From positions 62,001 through 126,000 of the forward strand of contig NC_089182.1 in assembly GCF_947507565.1 (NCBI RefSeq): a stretch of DNA of 64,000 nucleotides. The letters run 5' to 3'. The stretch comes from Oscarella lobularis. Taxonomy: Eukaryota > Porifera > Homoscleromorpha > Homosclerophorida > Oscarellidae. Shown here in pieces: positions 42,243 through 53,121 of the stretch. Under the pieces are notes generated by a model that was not told the DNA's origin, ran no database searches, and worked only from the letters and a program-made list of their open reading frames with translations. Position 1 is the first letter of the stretch. Each line of letters starts with the position of its first letter. The translations under genes and the position numbers were made by a program.

Positions 42243-44666
42243 ATGAACGCGACTGCTGGCAAATATCGCGATCGAAATCCCGACATTCGCGCCGTAAGAT
42301 CACTACAAAGACTTTTCCTCTCTGACGCGATTGGACGCAGGCGGGAAAATTGATTCAACTCAAAGGATCGGCGAAAGAGTGCATTTCTCCGACCGATTCG
42401 GGAGTAAGGCTTACCTGAAACGTCATTTCTATCATCGTTCCCTATTATTCTTAGAGAAAAACGCCCGACGTCGTGAAGAAATTTCAAGGAACGAAATCCC
42501 TAAGTCGTCCAGGTCCCGGACAAGAGAGAATCTTCCACGCGAGAGCTGGAGACGCCAACGAAGCGTCAACAAAAACGCACGGAATCAGCACAAAGCCATC
42601 CCTATCGGTAAAGAGAAAAACAATAATAAAAACCAATATTATAAATTATATAAATAGGCCGGTGGTTTAGCGAATCCGCCTTCGCAAACCTTATTTAATG
42701 AGCTTAGACAGGAGAAAAAAGAGAGTCTGTACGCTAGTAAACAGAGAGCCCCACTGGGTAAGGGAGAGATACAATTTAGAAAATATTTCCTCTCTAAATA
42801 AATCTATTATTAGGAAGGTCACATGATCAAACAGGTGGACTACCAACGGGTCTAAATCCGCTGGAAACAAGTTTCGGCCAACCAACGATAATAGGTTCGT
42901 TATAAAAAAGGGGAAAGATTTAGATTTGGAATTTTGGATAGACGGAAGTGCAGCGGAAATGGTGAACCCCAATAAAACGCGTACAGAAATCGATCTCGAA
43001 TCGACGCAGGGACAAAATCTTTACAAAAAGAGTCACAACAGTTTTGAAGTTGGTAAGAAGAGAAAGATTATGTATTGAGACTTATATGTATTCTTGCTTA
43101 CTTTTATAAGGTGAAATGGTTGACAGGGAATATAATTGGACGAAAGTGAACAAGGGGAGTTCTTTCGGAGTCCCAACACCTCACGACAACGACGGAATTG
43201 ACGTCAAAAAGTCTCTTCAATGGCTACACGAAACAGAAATGTAAAATTAGTCAATATTTCCTTAAATATTTCAAAGAGAGGTATCCTAGGCAAAAGGGGG
43301 ATAAACTTGTATCAAAAAGAGTGGACACTTTCCGAGAGAAAACCCAACCACAATTAGGACGCGTCCACGATCCGTAAGCAAAAATTAAAAACAATTAAAT
43401 AATTTTAAAAATACGGGCGGGGGAGAATAGAATCAAAGATACACTCAAAGTGGGCAAAAATCACGTATACGGAATCAAAGCCAAACCAGACCCATACGGT
43501 AACAGAAAAAAATAATAATTAATAGATTAATTATCCCCCTCCCCCCAAAAGGAGCCGGGGATTTGCTTCACCAGCGAGACAAGCAGAATTTCCTACGAGG
43601 TAAAGATCGTCAGCGCGGCGCAATCGCCGCCGTCCGGCACCACCTAAAACGCGCCAATTTCGCGAATTTTTCCAATCTCGGCGCCGCGTTTTGTCACTAC
43701 GACAAAGACGATTCGGGAAAGATTGACGCCGACGAATTACGTCAGGTATGCGTCCAATTCAAATTGCCCGTCGACGACGAAATGATTCGGCTCGTCATGG
43801 ACTGGTGCGACGCCGACGGCGACGGGCAAATCGACTACGACGAGTTCGTCAGCTTTTTGAATTGGCATCAACCCATTCCCTCGCCACCTGGACGACCCGG
43901 ATTTACGCGGCAAATCGATAAGAGCGGAAACGACTACAAGACGTCATCGCAAACGATTAATGCCGTCGTTGGCGGCGGAATCACACAAGGTAATCAATTC
44001 CTAGTCCTAAGCTAAGGAGCTAAGGGCTTTCATTCACTCCCTAACTTAATTTGGTCATGTGATGTCGTCACAAAGGCGAGTGACCAATCAAGAGAGGAGT
44101 TCTTACGTTACCCGTTACGACGGTTACGTGAATGGAATATATTGTTTTTCTTAGAATTTAGGACACATGGAGTCCCCACGATTCGATCCGACCTTCCTGC
44201 ACCGAGGATTCGCCGTTTAGATGATCGAAAAGTGCTCTCATTTGCCTACTCAACCAGTTGCAAATTTTTAGAGGTCTCGTTTTAGAGCTACGGTGATGAA
44301 TCAAGCGCATATGGTCTCGTTAACCCGTCCGTCTATTCAAATCACGGAGTTTATGAAGAGGACTTCTTCCAAAGACGAAGTCCCTCAGAAGTACAGTACA
44401 TTTTAGGGAGGGCCCCCTTCTCAATAACTATTTTCCTTATAAAGATTAAGACTGTGCTTACCGGTATTGGCGTCGATATGACAGAGGACGTATTTCAGGA
44501 GTTGTGGCGTCGCGCCGCTCAACTTGACGTCAACGGAGCCGTAAGAAAAATCCTAATTTTAAAAAAAACCATTTTCCCTTCCTTGTTGTTTCAGGTCAGC
44601 GTCGAATCATTTCGAACGATTATGGACGAAGCAGAATATCAGCAACAGCCAGAAACCATTTCATAA
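42243..44666 (+). CDS. EFHB: EFHB / CFAP21, ciliary EF-hand protein
   Basis: About twelve short exons. In order: MNATAGKYRDRNPDIRA; AGKLIQLKGSAKECISPTDS; RKTPDVVKKFQGTK with GPGQERIFHARAGDA; LANPPSQTLFNELRQEKKES and LYASKQRAPLG; a Thr-Gly-Leu-Pro-Thr-Gly-Leu-Asn-Pro stretch near 42835; VNPNKTRTEIDLESTQGQNL; EYNWTKVNKGSSFGVPTPHD; two EF hands (DKDDSGKIDADE and DADGDGQIDYDE, all calcium ligands present); GVPTIRSDLPAPRIRRLDDR; SYGDESSAYGLVNPSVYSNH; and a third, degenerate EF region to the stop. This order is that of vertebrate EFHB, a microtubule inner protein of cilia and flagella. The foldback copy at 44057 sits in one intron. Confidence 0.9.
44057..44120 (+). mobile_element. One-armed copy of the foldback element in an EFHB intron
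   Basis: ATGTGATGTCGTCACAAAGG, then GCGAGTGACCAATCAAGAG and GGAGTTCTTACGTTAC, match the left arm and centre of the element at 2739-2837 over about 60 bp. The right arm is missing or rearranged (CCCGTTACGACGGTTACGTG). Confidence 0.6.
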
Positions 44667-44797
44667 ATTCACAGTAGCGTGGACACTAAAAATAGAAAAA
44701 AAAACGATATAAAATAAAGAGCCCCTTTGCCCTGGAAAAAAAAGAAAAGAAAACGATTGTTTGATAAACTACGGTTGCGTTTAGCTTAAAGAAATTA

Positions 44798-45961
44798 TCA
44801 AAACCACGACTCTCGCTTCGTGTTTGGCTTGTACTTCCTCAAATATCGACAATTCTTCAATTCCTTGAATTCCTGCTCCAGCGTCTTATTGATTGGAATG
44901 TCGTCGCGTCGAAAAGCGCTCTTCTTTCGCGGTTTCGCCGACGGTTGTCTCGATTTCGCCGACGGTTGACGCAATGACGGGACTTTTATAGTCAAACCAC
45001 CGTCAATGTCATCATCATCATCATCATCGTCATCTTCATCATCTTCGTCATCGACGGTCCCGTATAGATGCCAAGGTATGGGAATTTGTTGAGGTAGACT
45101 ACTGAATGTGTGATATTTCTTCGTTTTATCGGGCAACTCTAAATTCATTGGTCGCTCTGGTATGTCCGGTTTGATTGATACGTCATCGAGCGTCATTCCG
45201 TGCGCCGCCAATTCCGTCTCGATTTCTTTAACGGCTTTACTCAATCGATTACTCATTCCATGATCATCACCAAAGTCTTTTTTCTGATCGTCAGATTTCT
45301 TTTTATTGACGTCACCGCCGCCGCCGCCCCCGCCCCCGCCTCCAAACGGATCGCTGTCGTCGCGTTTCAGCGACGGCAACAAATCGATTATCGCTTTCAC
45401 ATTTCCATTCGCTGCGACGACTTTCCGTCGAAACGACGGCGTTTTGGAACGAAACGTTTCCGGAGACCATTTCGTCGTCAATTGTCGCTCGGACGACGAT
45501 CGACGAATATTATCAGACTGTAGTGGGGGAAGTAGAGAATGAGAAGGATTAACGCCGCCGTCGACGAGAGGAGCGAGCCGACGCGGAATACTAGAGGGGC
45601 CAGGAGAAGGAGAAGCTGCGCGAACAATTTTTCTTTGTAGACGCTCAGGTTCGCCTTTGATGAGATGACGAGAAAATGGTCGCGCTTTACTCGACGGGCG
45701 TCCCCCGTTGCTATTGGCACCCGCGGCGACGGCATCGAGTTGACTAGGAAAAGAGGAGGAGGAGGCGCCGATACCGACTAGAGACGACGTTTTCGTTGTT
45801 TTGAGATCTTGTAAGGATTTGTTATAAAAGTGTTTCTCTTTTGCCGCGTGGTTCAGTATGACGGCGCGTTCGCGTTCGAGATGATCGGCGCGACGGCTGA
45901 GACGTTCGCCGACGTCGCTGCCGCGCGTCTTTTTGCTCGGTTCCAATAAGGAGGAAGACAT
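44798..45961 (-). CDS. Orphan low-complexity protein, 387 residues
   Basis: A single exon. The N-terminal 50 residues are predicted helical and charged (GERLSRRADHLERERAVILN, HAAKEKHFYNKSLQDL). A Ser/Pro/Arg-rich middle includes KARPFSRHLIKGEPERLQRK and a poly-Gly run (about 10), followed by a helix, LSKAVKEIETELAAHGMTLD. There is a poly-Asp stretch near residue 315 and two QPSAK repeats. The C terminus (NKTLEQEFKELKNCRYLRKY then KPNTKRESWF) is basic. No membrane segment. I do not recognise it; a cytoskeletal or ciliary scaffold is a guess from its neighbour EFHB. Codon use is like its neighbours, so it is probably real. Confidence 0.65.
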   Translation of the reverse strand: MSSSLLEPSKKTRGSDVGERLSRRADHLERERAVILNHAAKEKHFYNKSLQDLKTTKTSSLVGIGASSSSFPSQLDAVAAGANSNGGRPSSKARPFSRHLIKGEPERLQRKIVRAASPSPGPSSIPRRLAPLVDGGVNPSHSLLPPLQSDNIRRSSSERQLTTKWSPETFRSKTPSFRRKVVAANGNVKAIIDLLPSLKRDDSDPFGGGGGGGGGGDVNKKKSDDQKKDFGDDHGMSNRLSKAVKEIETELAAHGMTLDDVSIKPDIPERPMNLELPDKTKKYHTFSSLPQQIPIPWHLYGTVDDEDDEDDDDDDDDDIDGGLTIKVPSLRQPSAKSRQPSAKPRKKSAFRRDDIPINKTLEQEFKELKNCRYLRKYKPNTKRESWF

Positions 45962-46265
45962 GGCAATGATAATGAGAGCGACAGAAGCCCGTTTGTGTAC
46001 GCGGAGTGGCGGCTCACGTGCGCAACAGCGTAAATACGCACGCGACCAGGTGAAACACTATACAATAACTCTTTGGGCTTCGTCACGTCAGCGGGTTTGG
46101 TGTGTTCGCGCGCGAGAGAGTTCGAGGAAACGATTAGGTTTGGGTAAAGAAAGAAATTGCCCCCATCGTGTAGCGCACGTGCCATTGCGTCATTTCGTTC
46201 ATTGGTTGATTTTAACGACGAACGAAGTACTTTTTATTTACTTCGTTCGTCTTGCTCACCTTTCA
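45962..46265. promoter_or_regulatory. Divergent region between the orphan gene and B4GALT
   Basis: 304 bp between two opposite starts. It has GGCTCACGTGCGCAAC (E-box plus TGCGCA at 46019-46024) and an inverted pair ACGAACGAAGTA/TACTTCGTTCGT around 46208-46250 that could form a hairpin. Confidence 0.45.
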
Positions 46266-47651
46266 ATGAGTTTTTCGTCGATTGTAAAAGCGCTCGTGCT
46301 TTTCACCGTAGCCGTGACGGCAATTGTTCTCATCGAGCTTCGACGGCCGAGAAATCTCAAACTTCGTCTCTCGCACGTGCCGAACAACGCCCAAGCGAAT
46401 CGCAATAGCAGTAGAAAGAGCTACGGCGACGTCGCGAAAGCTCCAGTCGAACCGACGAAGAGAATAACGCCCTTACGGCCGAAAGAAGTCGCCTGTCCCG
46501 TCGAACCACCCGGATTAGGTTTGAATGAAAGTTCACACACGCGCGCACGCGCGATCGATTCTTTTACGCACTGTAGTCGGTAAGATAAAGGTCGACGAGA
46601 ACGTACACGTCGACTTGGACGCGATGCGAAAAGAAAACAAAGACTTAGAAGAAGGCGGACACTTCCGTCCACTCAACTGCACTCCACAAAGCTCCGTAAA
46701 GAATTTCCGCGTTCTTACATACGGGAAATAGAAAAATATAGCTACACTGGGCCCGTCGTAGATTGCAGTGATTATTCCATTTCGCGATCGCGAGGCTCAC
46801 TTGAAAGTCTTCTTACACTACATGTTACCCATGTTCAAGCGTCAATTGCTCGAATTTCGAATCTACGTTATTGAGCAGGTCATACATAATTAAATAATCT
46901 GTATTTATTTATTTATTTATTTGGACACACTCAGGCCGATAAACGAGTTTTTAACCGAGGTGCCATTTTTAATGTCGGCTTCATTGAAGCAATGAAGGAC
47001 ATGAAGTACGGATGTGTAGCATTACACGACGTTGATCTCATTGCTGAAAATGATCACAACATGTACGCATGCCCCGGCGATAAGCCCTTACACCTATCAG
47101 CTCTCATACATCGATACGGGCACGAATGGTAGAAGAAAAAACAGAAACAAAGTGTTAATTTTAATTAAAATCCCCTTAGGAGACCGTACTATTCTAATTT
47201 TGGGGGTGCCGCTATTTTGACTACGGATCAATACAAAACCGTTGACGGATTTTCAAATGTTTTCTGGGGATGGGGAGGGGAAGACGATGACATGAACTTA
47301 AGGCAAGATATATAATTAATTACACATATTATATATTCTTATTAGAGTGATATGTGTAGGCTTGCTCGTCATAAAGTTGGACGAAAACGATTAAGCGAAT
47401 CGTTGGGAGTCTATACAATGCTCGTTCAGCATCACACTCGAGCCCCAGGAAACAAAAAAGGGTAAAAATCTCATTTGATATATATAATTATGTATTTTGT
47501 TTCTAGAATGGACCTTGCTAAATCCGGGCCACAACGATACGATTACGACGGGCTACACAGTGTCAAATACAAAGTAGTTGAACGCGTATTAGATCGTTTA
47601 TATACGAGAATCAAAGTTGAGTTAGGAGACATGGAAGTAAAGAATAATTAG
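46266..47651 (+). CDS. Beta-1,4-galactosyltransferase family (GT7)
   Basis: Type II membrane protein: MSFSSIVKALVLFTVAVTAI then VLIELRRP anchor, a Pro-rich stem, and CPVEPPGLG. The catalytic domain is spread over short exons: AVIIPFRDREAHLKVFLHYM, LPMFKRQLLEFRIYVIEQ, NRGAIFNVGFIEAMKDMKYG, VALHDVDLIAENDHNMYACP (DVD metal motif), KPLHLSALIHRYGHEW, YYSNFGGAAILTTDQYKTVD, FSNVFWGWGGEDDDMNLR (acceptor and metal region), MLVQHHTRAPGNKKG. It ends near ELGDMEVKNN. About 370 residues. The enzyme adds galactose to N-acetylglucosamine or xylose ends in the Golgi; the subgroup (B4GALT1-6 versus B4GALT7) is not decided. The intron after the stem exon is uncertain. Confidence 0.9.
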
Positions 47652-47752
47652 TTAGCTAAAATTCCTTCTGCGTGTAAATAAAACAACGAGACCCTTTAGT
47701 GTTAGTGTGCCAACAGCTGACAACGTGCGCGCCTAATATCAATAAGGATGGC

Positions 47753-50372
47753 TTACTTTTCTGATCCTGAACCCGATCCTGATTCCGATCTGTTGGGTGA
47801 CCCAACAGCGCCAAACCGACGTCTGTAACCGCTCGATTGCGACCGTTCCCTTCTACTCTGCGAGTCCGTCGTTCCTACAACGGTCACGTGGACTCCTTTG
47901 CTTGTGCTCGCAACGCTCATTCGCTTGACATCAACGCGCGCTACACTTGCACTTTTTCTCGTCGTCGTCTTCGTCGTCGTCGACGGCGGAATCAAAGTGG
48001 TCTGCAACGGAAATGCTCTTGATTCCTCGTGTATTGGAACCGCAGGACGACGACGTTCTTTCCATTGCGGTCCGTGCGGACACGAAACGCTGCGTGGCTG
48101 AGAAAGAAAACGCCTAGAGCAGAGGGAAAATGACTTCTAATTTTTTAATTAATTGATTAATTAATTAATTAATTACCTTTCGAGTGAGAGAGATGATGAC
48201 GTTGGCGCGTAGGACATCCATTCAAAGCGAACGCGATCCAAACTCGTTTTTGAGTCAGTTGAAATTCGTCGATTTGCTGCCTTTTTCACTTTGAGGTAGT
48301 AGAGCATCACTGGCTCGTCCACGCCTTTCATTTCTTTCAACATGTACTCCTGAAGAACGAATTCCTTCGTATGCTTCAGTTTCCTAAAGAAAAAAAAATA
48401 GGAGACCCCTTAGAATATAGTTCTGTCCTACTTGTATGTATATTCTGTGATAACGATTGAGCCGCCTTGGCCGCTGGTTAGCGTGCGCGCCGTCACGTTG
48501 ACAACGTCGCCAAAGAGACAATAACGCGGTCTTTCACTGCCAACAATGCCCGCTTGAATGACACCGGAATGCATACCAATACGCAACTATAACAAAAATT
48601 AATTTTTCAATTTTCTAATTTGTGCACTTGCTTGATTTTTCAGCCGCTCTCCAGTGACGGGATGAGTGATAAAGGACATGGTTTCGATCATGTCCACCGC
48701 TTGACGAGCCACCTCAATAGCATGGTTTGGATTTGGCTTGGGACAGCCACCAACAACCATATAAGAATCCCCTACAGTTTCAACCTAAAAAATAGACACA
48801 ATTATATAAAAATACATACATACATGTATATTTGTAACCTTATAGACTTCGTGCAGCGCCAATTGAGCATCGAATTCCGTATACATAACATTCAAAAAAT
48901 CGACGATTTGTCGCGGCTCCCAATCGGCCGTCAATTCCGTAAAATTCGTCAAATCGGTCATGAGAATCGTGACGTCATCATAGCGAGTAGGTGCAACCTC
49001 TTCCCCTTTGAGTAGCAACTCAGCAACGGGATCAGGCAACATTGATTTCAAGAGCCCATCAGAGCGTTCTTTCTGCTCCTCCAATCGTCGTCCCGTCTCC
49101 TCGACGTCCTCCTTGACGTAGTGCAATTGCTCTTCAAGTCGCTCTTCCCCCAGTCCGAAACCGTCTTGGAAGATGAGATCGCGCGTTGCGTCGTGCACGG
49201 CCAAATCGCTCAAGTAGAGCCCCGTCTTGTCGATATCGTCGAGCGTTCGAACAACCGGCGAACCGACAAAGAGAAGCGTATCTGATTCGGAAACGTGAAA
49301 CATTTGACCGCGAAGACGTAGGCCGGCGCGCGGCATGGGAGAACTGCAACTACTTGAAGACGATTCGCTACGAGAACTGAGTGGTGTGTAACTGCGACGG
49401 AGAACGGGCGTCATAGCAACGTCGCGTATTTGCAATTCAATTACGGCGGTGGAGCGACGGAGAAAGGCGTCGAAAGTGACGTCATCCATGATGGGACGAA
49501 AGACGTTGAAAACGCGAGAAAAGTTGAGCATGGATTTGTCGTCGACGCGAACGATACGCTGAAGCGACGAGCCCGCTTGAACAATGTCGAGATTACGATC
49601 AAAGATAACGTGAAAGGGGCAGGCATTGCAGAATGTCGTAGGCGATATTCGAAGTTTGGGCGGATAGTAATAGGCGTGGGAATCGGCGGCACGCGGCGGA
49701 GATAAATGACTATTGACTTGAGAAGAATCGTTGGAAATTCGAAATGCGCAATGCCGGATGTCGTCGAGTTGCTCGTCAATTGTCATGACAACGGTGACGG
49801 TCATGCGGAAAACGGATCGAGCCGACTCTCGAATGAGACCGCTGATCATCGCTTCCGGGTCGGTGAAACGCGTATTTGGCGGAGCGTAGAAATGAAATCG
49901 GAGAAAACCTTCGACGCTTTTCTCGCATCGAAACGCGTAGGGAATTCGAAGACTCGGACAAAAGTCGGCGTACATTTGAACGTGAATCGATTCGAGACAG
50001 GCGAGAAAGTCGTAGAGATTCGACGCCATGTTTTCAATCAGATCCGAACAGTCGGCGTTCGCCACTTGTTCGCTATAGCGTCTGCCGTAATGATCTTGTT
50101 TATCAACAATCGACGTCACTAATAATTGGTTACTCATTAGAAAGATAACGTAGACATACGATGTCTCACCTTTTTTACTTGGTGGTGCTAGAACGTGAAA
50201 GGGACGATCGTCGCTAAACATGCGATACTGGCTGACCTAAAGAAGCCGTAGCGTCGAACGGCTTCGTTTGATTTACGGCACTTACGCGACTGTGTCGAGG
50301 TGCAATCGAATGAACGCTTGCACGTCCCGAAATCGCTTCCATTTCGCCGCCGCTGCTGATTTTTCGACTCAT
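47753..50372 (-). CDS. Atypical soluble guanylate cyclase, beta-like, with partial H-NOX domain
   Basis: Minus-strand gene. Exon 1 (ATG at 50372) is MSRKISSGGEMEAISGRASV; exon 2 is VSQYRMFSDDRPFHVLAPPS. The H-NOX domain begins mid-fold (RRYSEQVANADCSDLIENMA, FLACLESIHVQMYADFCPSL); its first 60-70 residues are missing. The His at SIHVQM aligns with the heme ligand, but the YxSxR heme motif reads FYAPPNTRF. A complete HNOBA/PAS region (CPFHVIFDRNLDIVQAGSSL, LRLRGQMFHV) and coiled coil follow. The cyclase domain keeps both metal Asp (ILMTDLTNFTEL; ETVGDSYMVVGG), the guanine-selecting Glu and Cys (RYCLFGDVVNVTART). The Ser/Thr-rich tail is long. Probably an active cyclase with altered NO/heme sensing. 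Confidence 0.85.
48587..48631 (-). other. GC-AG intron in the guanylate cyclase gene
   Basis: On the minus strand the exon ends CTGAAAAATCAA and the intron begins GCAAGT, the consensus of rare GC-AG introns, and ends TTATAG before TTGCGTATTGGTATGCATTC. No GT donor nearby keeps the LRIGMHSG frame. The intron is 45 bp. Confidence 0.65.
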
Positions 50373-50535
50373 CTACGCTCGGTTGACTATACGCCGACTA
50401 TTTGGCGCCGCGACAACGCTTACCTTTCCGATAAACAGCGAGAATTCGCGGAGGATCTTAGTTCGCACATGCGTACACGCGTCGTTGAGAGAAAGAATAC
50501 GGAAGTGGCGATGTCATTACGTCACGTGAATCAAT

Positions 50536-52599
50536 CTATTTCTTTTTCTTGTCTGACAATCCCGCGCCGGCATTGAATTTGAAAAAGATTATGTCACCGT
50601 CTTCGACGACGTAATTCCGACCCTGTTGCCTATACTTCCCAGCAGCCTGCTCTCAAAAGGATATCAAAGGGAGACAAAAGGGTCTACTATTGACATAATT
50701 GCACCTTCACTTCAGCTTCAGACCCTAGCTCCCGAAAATCGCTGTATTTCATAACCTAAACCCACTAAAATCAATTTATAAATAATAAAAATATTTAATT
50801 AATGTACGTCGGCCATGATGAAACCCTTCTCAAAATCCGTGTGTATTTTCCCGGCCGCCTGTGGAGCCTTTGTGCCCTTCTACAGAAACAAAAAATCGTG
50901 CCTATCTTACATAGTATCTATGCTACAAACCATAACTGTCCACGCTTTGACTTCGTCTTTACCGCACGTAAAAAAGTACTCAAGATTTAAAGATTTATAT
51001 CCTGTCGTTATAATTTTCGCCAGGGCACTGACAGGATACATTGAATTATTTACTTAATTAAAAAACGGGAGTTTCTCACCTTTGGACTTTGCTACGTTCG
51101 ACGTACGCTGCTCTTTCGTCATCCGGCATGCCTAATATCTAAACGAGACACGTGATATATGCGGAAGTGGCGTTATGTGACTCTACTACCTTTGTTTCAA
51201 ATTCCCCACTAAAAGGTATGATAATGGCTCCCGGATCGTGTTCATCTACCCAGTCTTTGATTTTGACTAGCCTATGTCCTCATCACTAGAGAGGGGACTT
51301 TATATTCTTTCTCTCTCTTCTTACCACTTATTCTTCTTTCGTATATAATCTTTTTCTGACATGTTAATCAGATAAATCATCGGCTTGGCAGTAATCAATA
51401 AGTGCTTGTTCAGAGTCTCAATCTGAACGTACACCACATAATAAATAAATAAATAAATCATTAATTAATAACCACCTCTCGCACATTCCAGCTTGAAAAT
51501 CTCGCGTGCTTCTTTTCCTCGGACAAGAGCTTATAAATCTTCTCCAAATCATCCTAGATAAAGAGGAGTGGTCTCATCCATCTCTGCTAATATATTTTCA
51601 TTGTTTTCACAACTAACGCAATAAGAGCACACCGCGTCCCTAACTACGTCGTCGCGAGAGACACGCAAAACAAACAAACGAACATATTCTGGCTTGCCCT
51701 TCTTGTCTCCCCCGCGTATGACAGTCTTCTCCAAAGAAGCCTAATCAAAAGATAAGACAAAACAAATTACCACGCCCCCCTCCCCATACGAGTCTCGCCT
51801 GAAGATACTCCTCATCCTAATAATAAATTTATCATAATTAATAACGATTAATTGATTAATCCGCCACACCTTGAGACGTAATTCCTCCAAAATGATGTCC
51901 AAGTCTCGAATTGGATTCACGTCGCCTTCAATGTGCGTTACATCGTCGTCTTCAAAAACTCCTAGAAGGAGAATGTATATCTTTTGTCTCTTAGCTACAT
52001 CTTCCCCCTTACTTGACATATGAAAAAGGGCGTCGCAAGCTTTGATGTGAGACAAAAACGCATTGCCAAGACCCTGAGGCAAAATCAATAAATTCAATAC
52101 TAATTAATCAAATCTTACCTGGCCTTCGTGAGCTCCCTTGACGAGTCCGGCGATATCAACGACTTGAAGAAAAGCCGGGACTTTGCTCGCCGGTTTGTGA
52201 TAGTCGCACAGCCAATCGAATCGTTCGTCGGGAACGCCCACGCGACGTGCCGGAAAAGAGAAGAAAAATCAGTGAAAATCGCTCGAAACGCGAATCTACT
52301 TATTTTCGTTAGGATCTGTGGAGAATGGAGAAGTCAAGAGACGTGAGAAAAGCGCTCTTCGACGTACCGATTGTGCAGAAGGGGAAATTCTCCGCGGGGA
52401 CGGCGTTTTTCGTTAGAACGTTGAAGAAAGTCGATTTTCTGCGCATTCACCTGCATCGTTTTATCGAATTTTCGACTGGGAACGCTTCTTACCCGACGTT
52501 TGGCAGTCCCACGATGCCGCACTTGAGCGACGTACCAAAGCGTCCCAAAAGGGGGGGCGGCTTAGCCGAAGCAGCTGCATCCTTCTTCTTTGGCGGCAT
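50536..52599 (-). CDS. OLA1: OLA1, Obg-like ATPase 1
   Basis: Minus-strand gene with many short exons. Exon 1 (ATG at 52599) reads [36 protein letters not shown] and continues as the P-loop KSTFFNVLT; then [93 protein letters not shown] (the NMSE motif that makes OLA1 an ATPase rather than a GTPase); [16 protein letters not shown]; and the TGS domain with [20 protein letters not shown] and FFKFNAGAG. Stop at 50536. About 395 residues. Cytosolic stress and translation regulator. Its stop is 163 bp upstream of the guanylate cyclase start on the same strand. Confidence 0.95.
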
Positions 52600-53121
52600 T
52601 CTCGTGCCTCGTCGAACGAAACGAATAAATCTCGGCGAAAAAGTAGATGAAAACGACGCGAAAAGACGTCCCAGCTTTACGAGACCACGTGATCAGTCAC
52701 ATGACGCGACGCGCGAGACTCGCTCAAAGGCAGGCAAGAAATTAATTAATTCTCACGAAAAATCAGGGATTCTAAACATGTCACTATACGAAAAAGTTAA
52801 TCGTAACTAAATTAGGCCCCTAAAGAAATTCCATCTTCCATCCTCCTCCTAATCCTAATCTACATATAAATAACTTTGTACTAACAAACAAAAAAGAAGT
52901 GCCACAAAGAAACCAAAAAAAACCCCAACTCCCCCATACGCATAGCAGATATGGAGTACATATCAAAAACACCGGAGGAGGCGTGAACACTAAATTAGTT
53001 AGATCCTAAGCTACAAGAGGGAGAGGAAGGGTGCCCAGCTGAATTACATTTCTATCCGAAGGAAGGAAGTGCGCAAAGCAAATAGAATTGACAGGGATGC
53101 TTCCCACGGGACAAGAACGCA
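52600..53121. other. Intergenic stretch between OLA1 and the Sp factor
   Basis: 522 bp. The first 80 bp are the OLA1 5' region. A plus-strand open frame spans 52325-52810 but overlaps the OLA1 first exons antisense and has no recognisable domain. The remainder is AT-rich with AACAAACAAAAAAG stretches and is probably the Sp 3' UTR. Confidence 0.45.

Noticed and set aside
50332-50576. Plus-strand frame with a tektin-like stretch (DNAYLSDKQREFAEDLSSHM)
   Set aside because: It overlaps the guanylate cyclase first exon and the OLA1 stop on the other strand, and neither splice continuation nor a full tektin repeat is present.
52325-52810. 161-codon plus-strand frame
   Set aside because: It runs antisense through the OLA1 first exons and has no domain or splice support.
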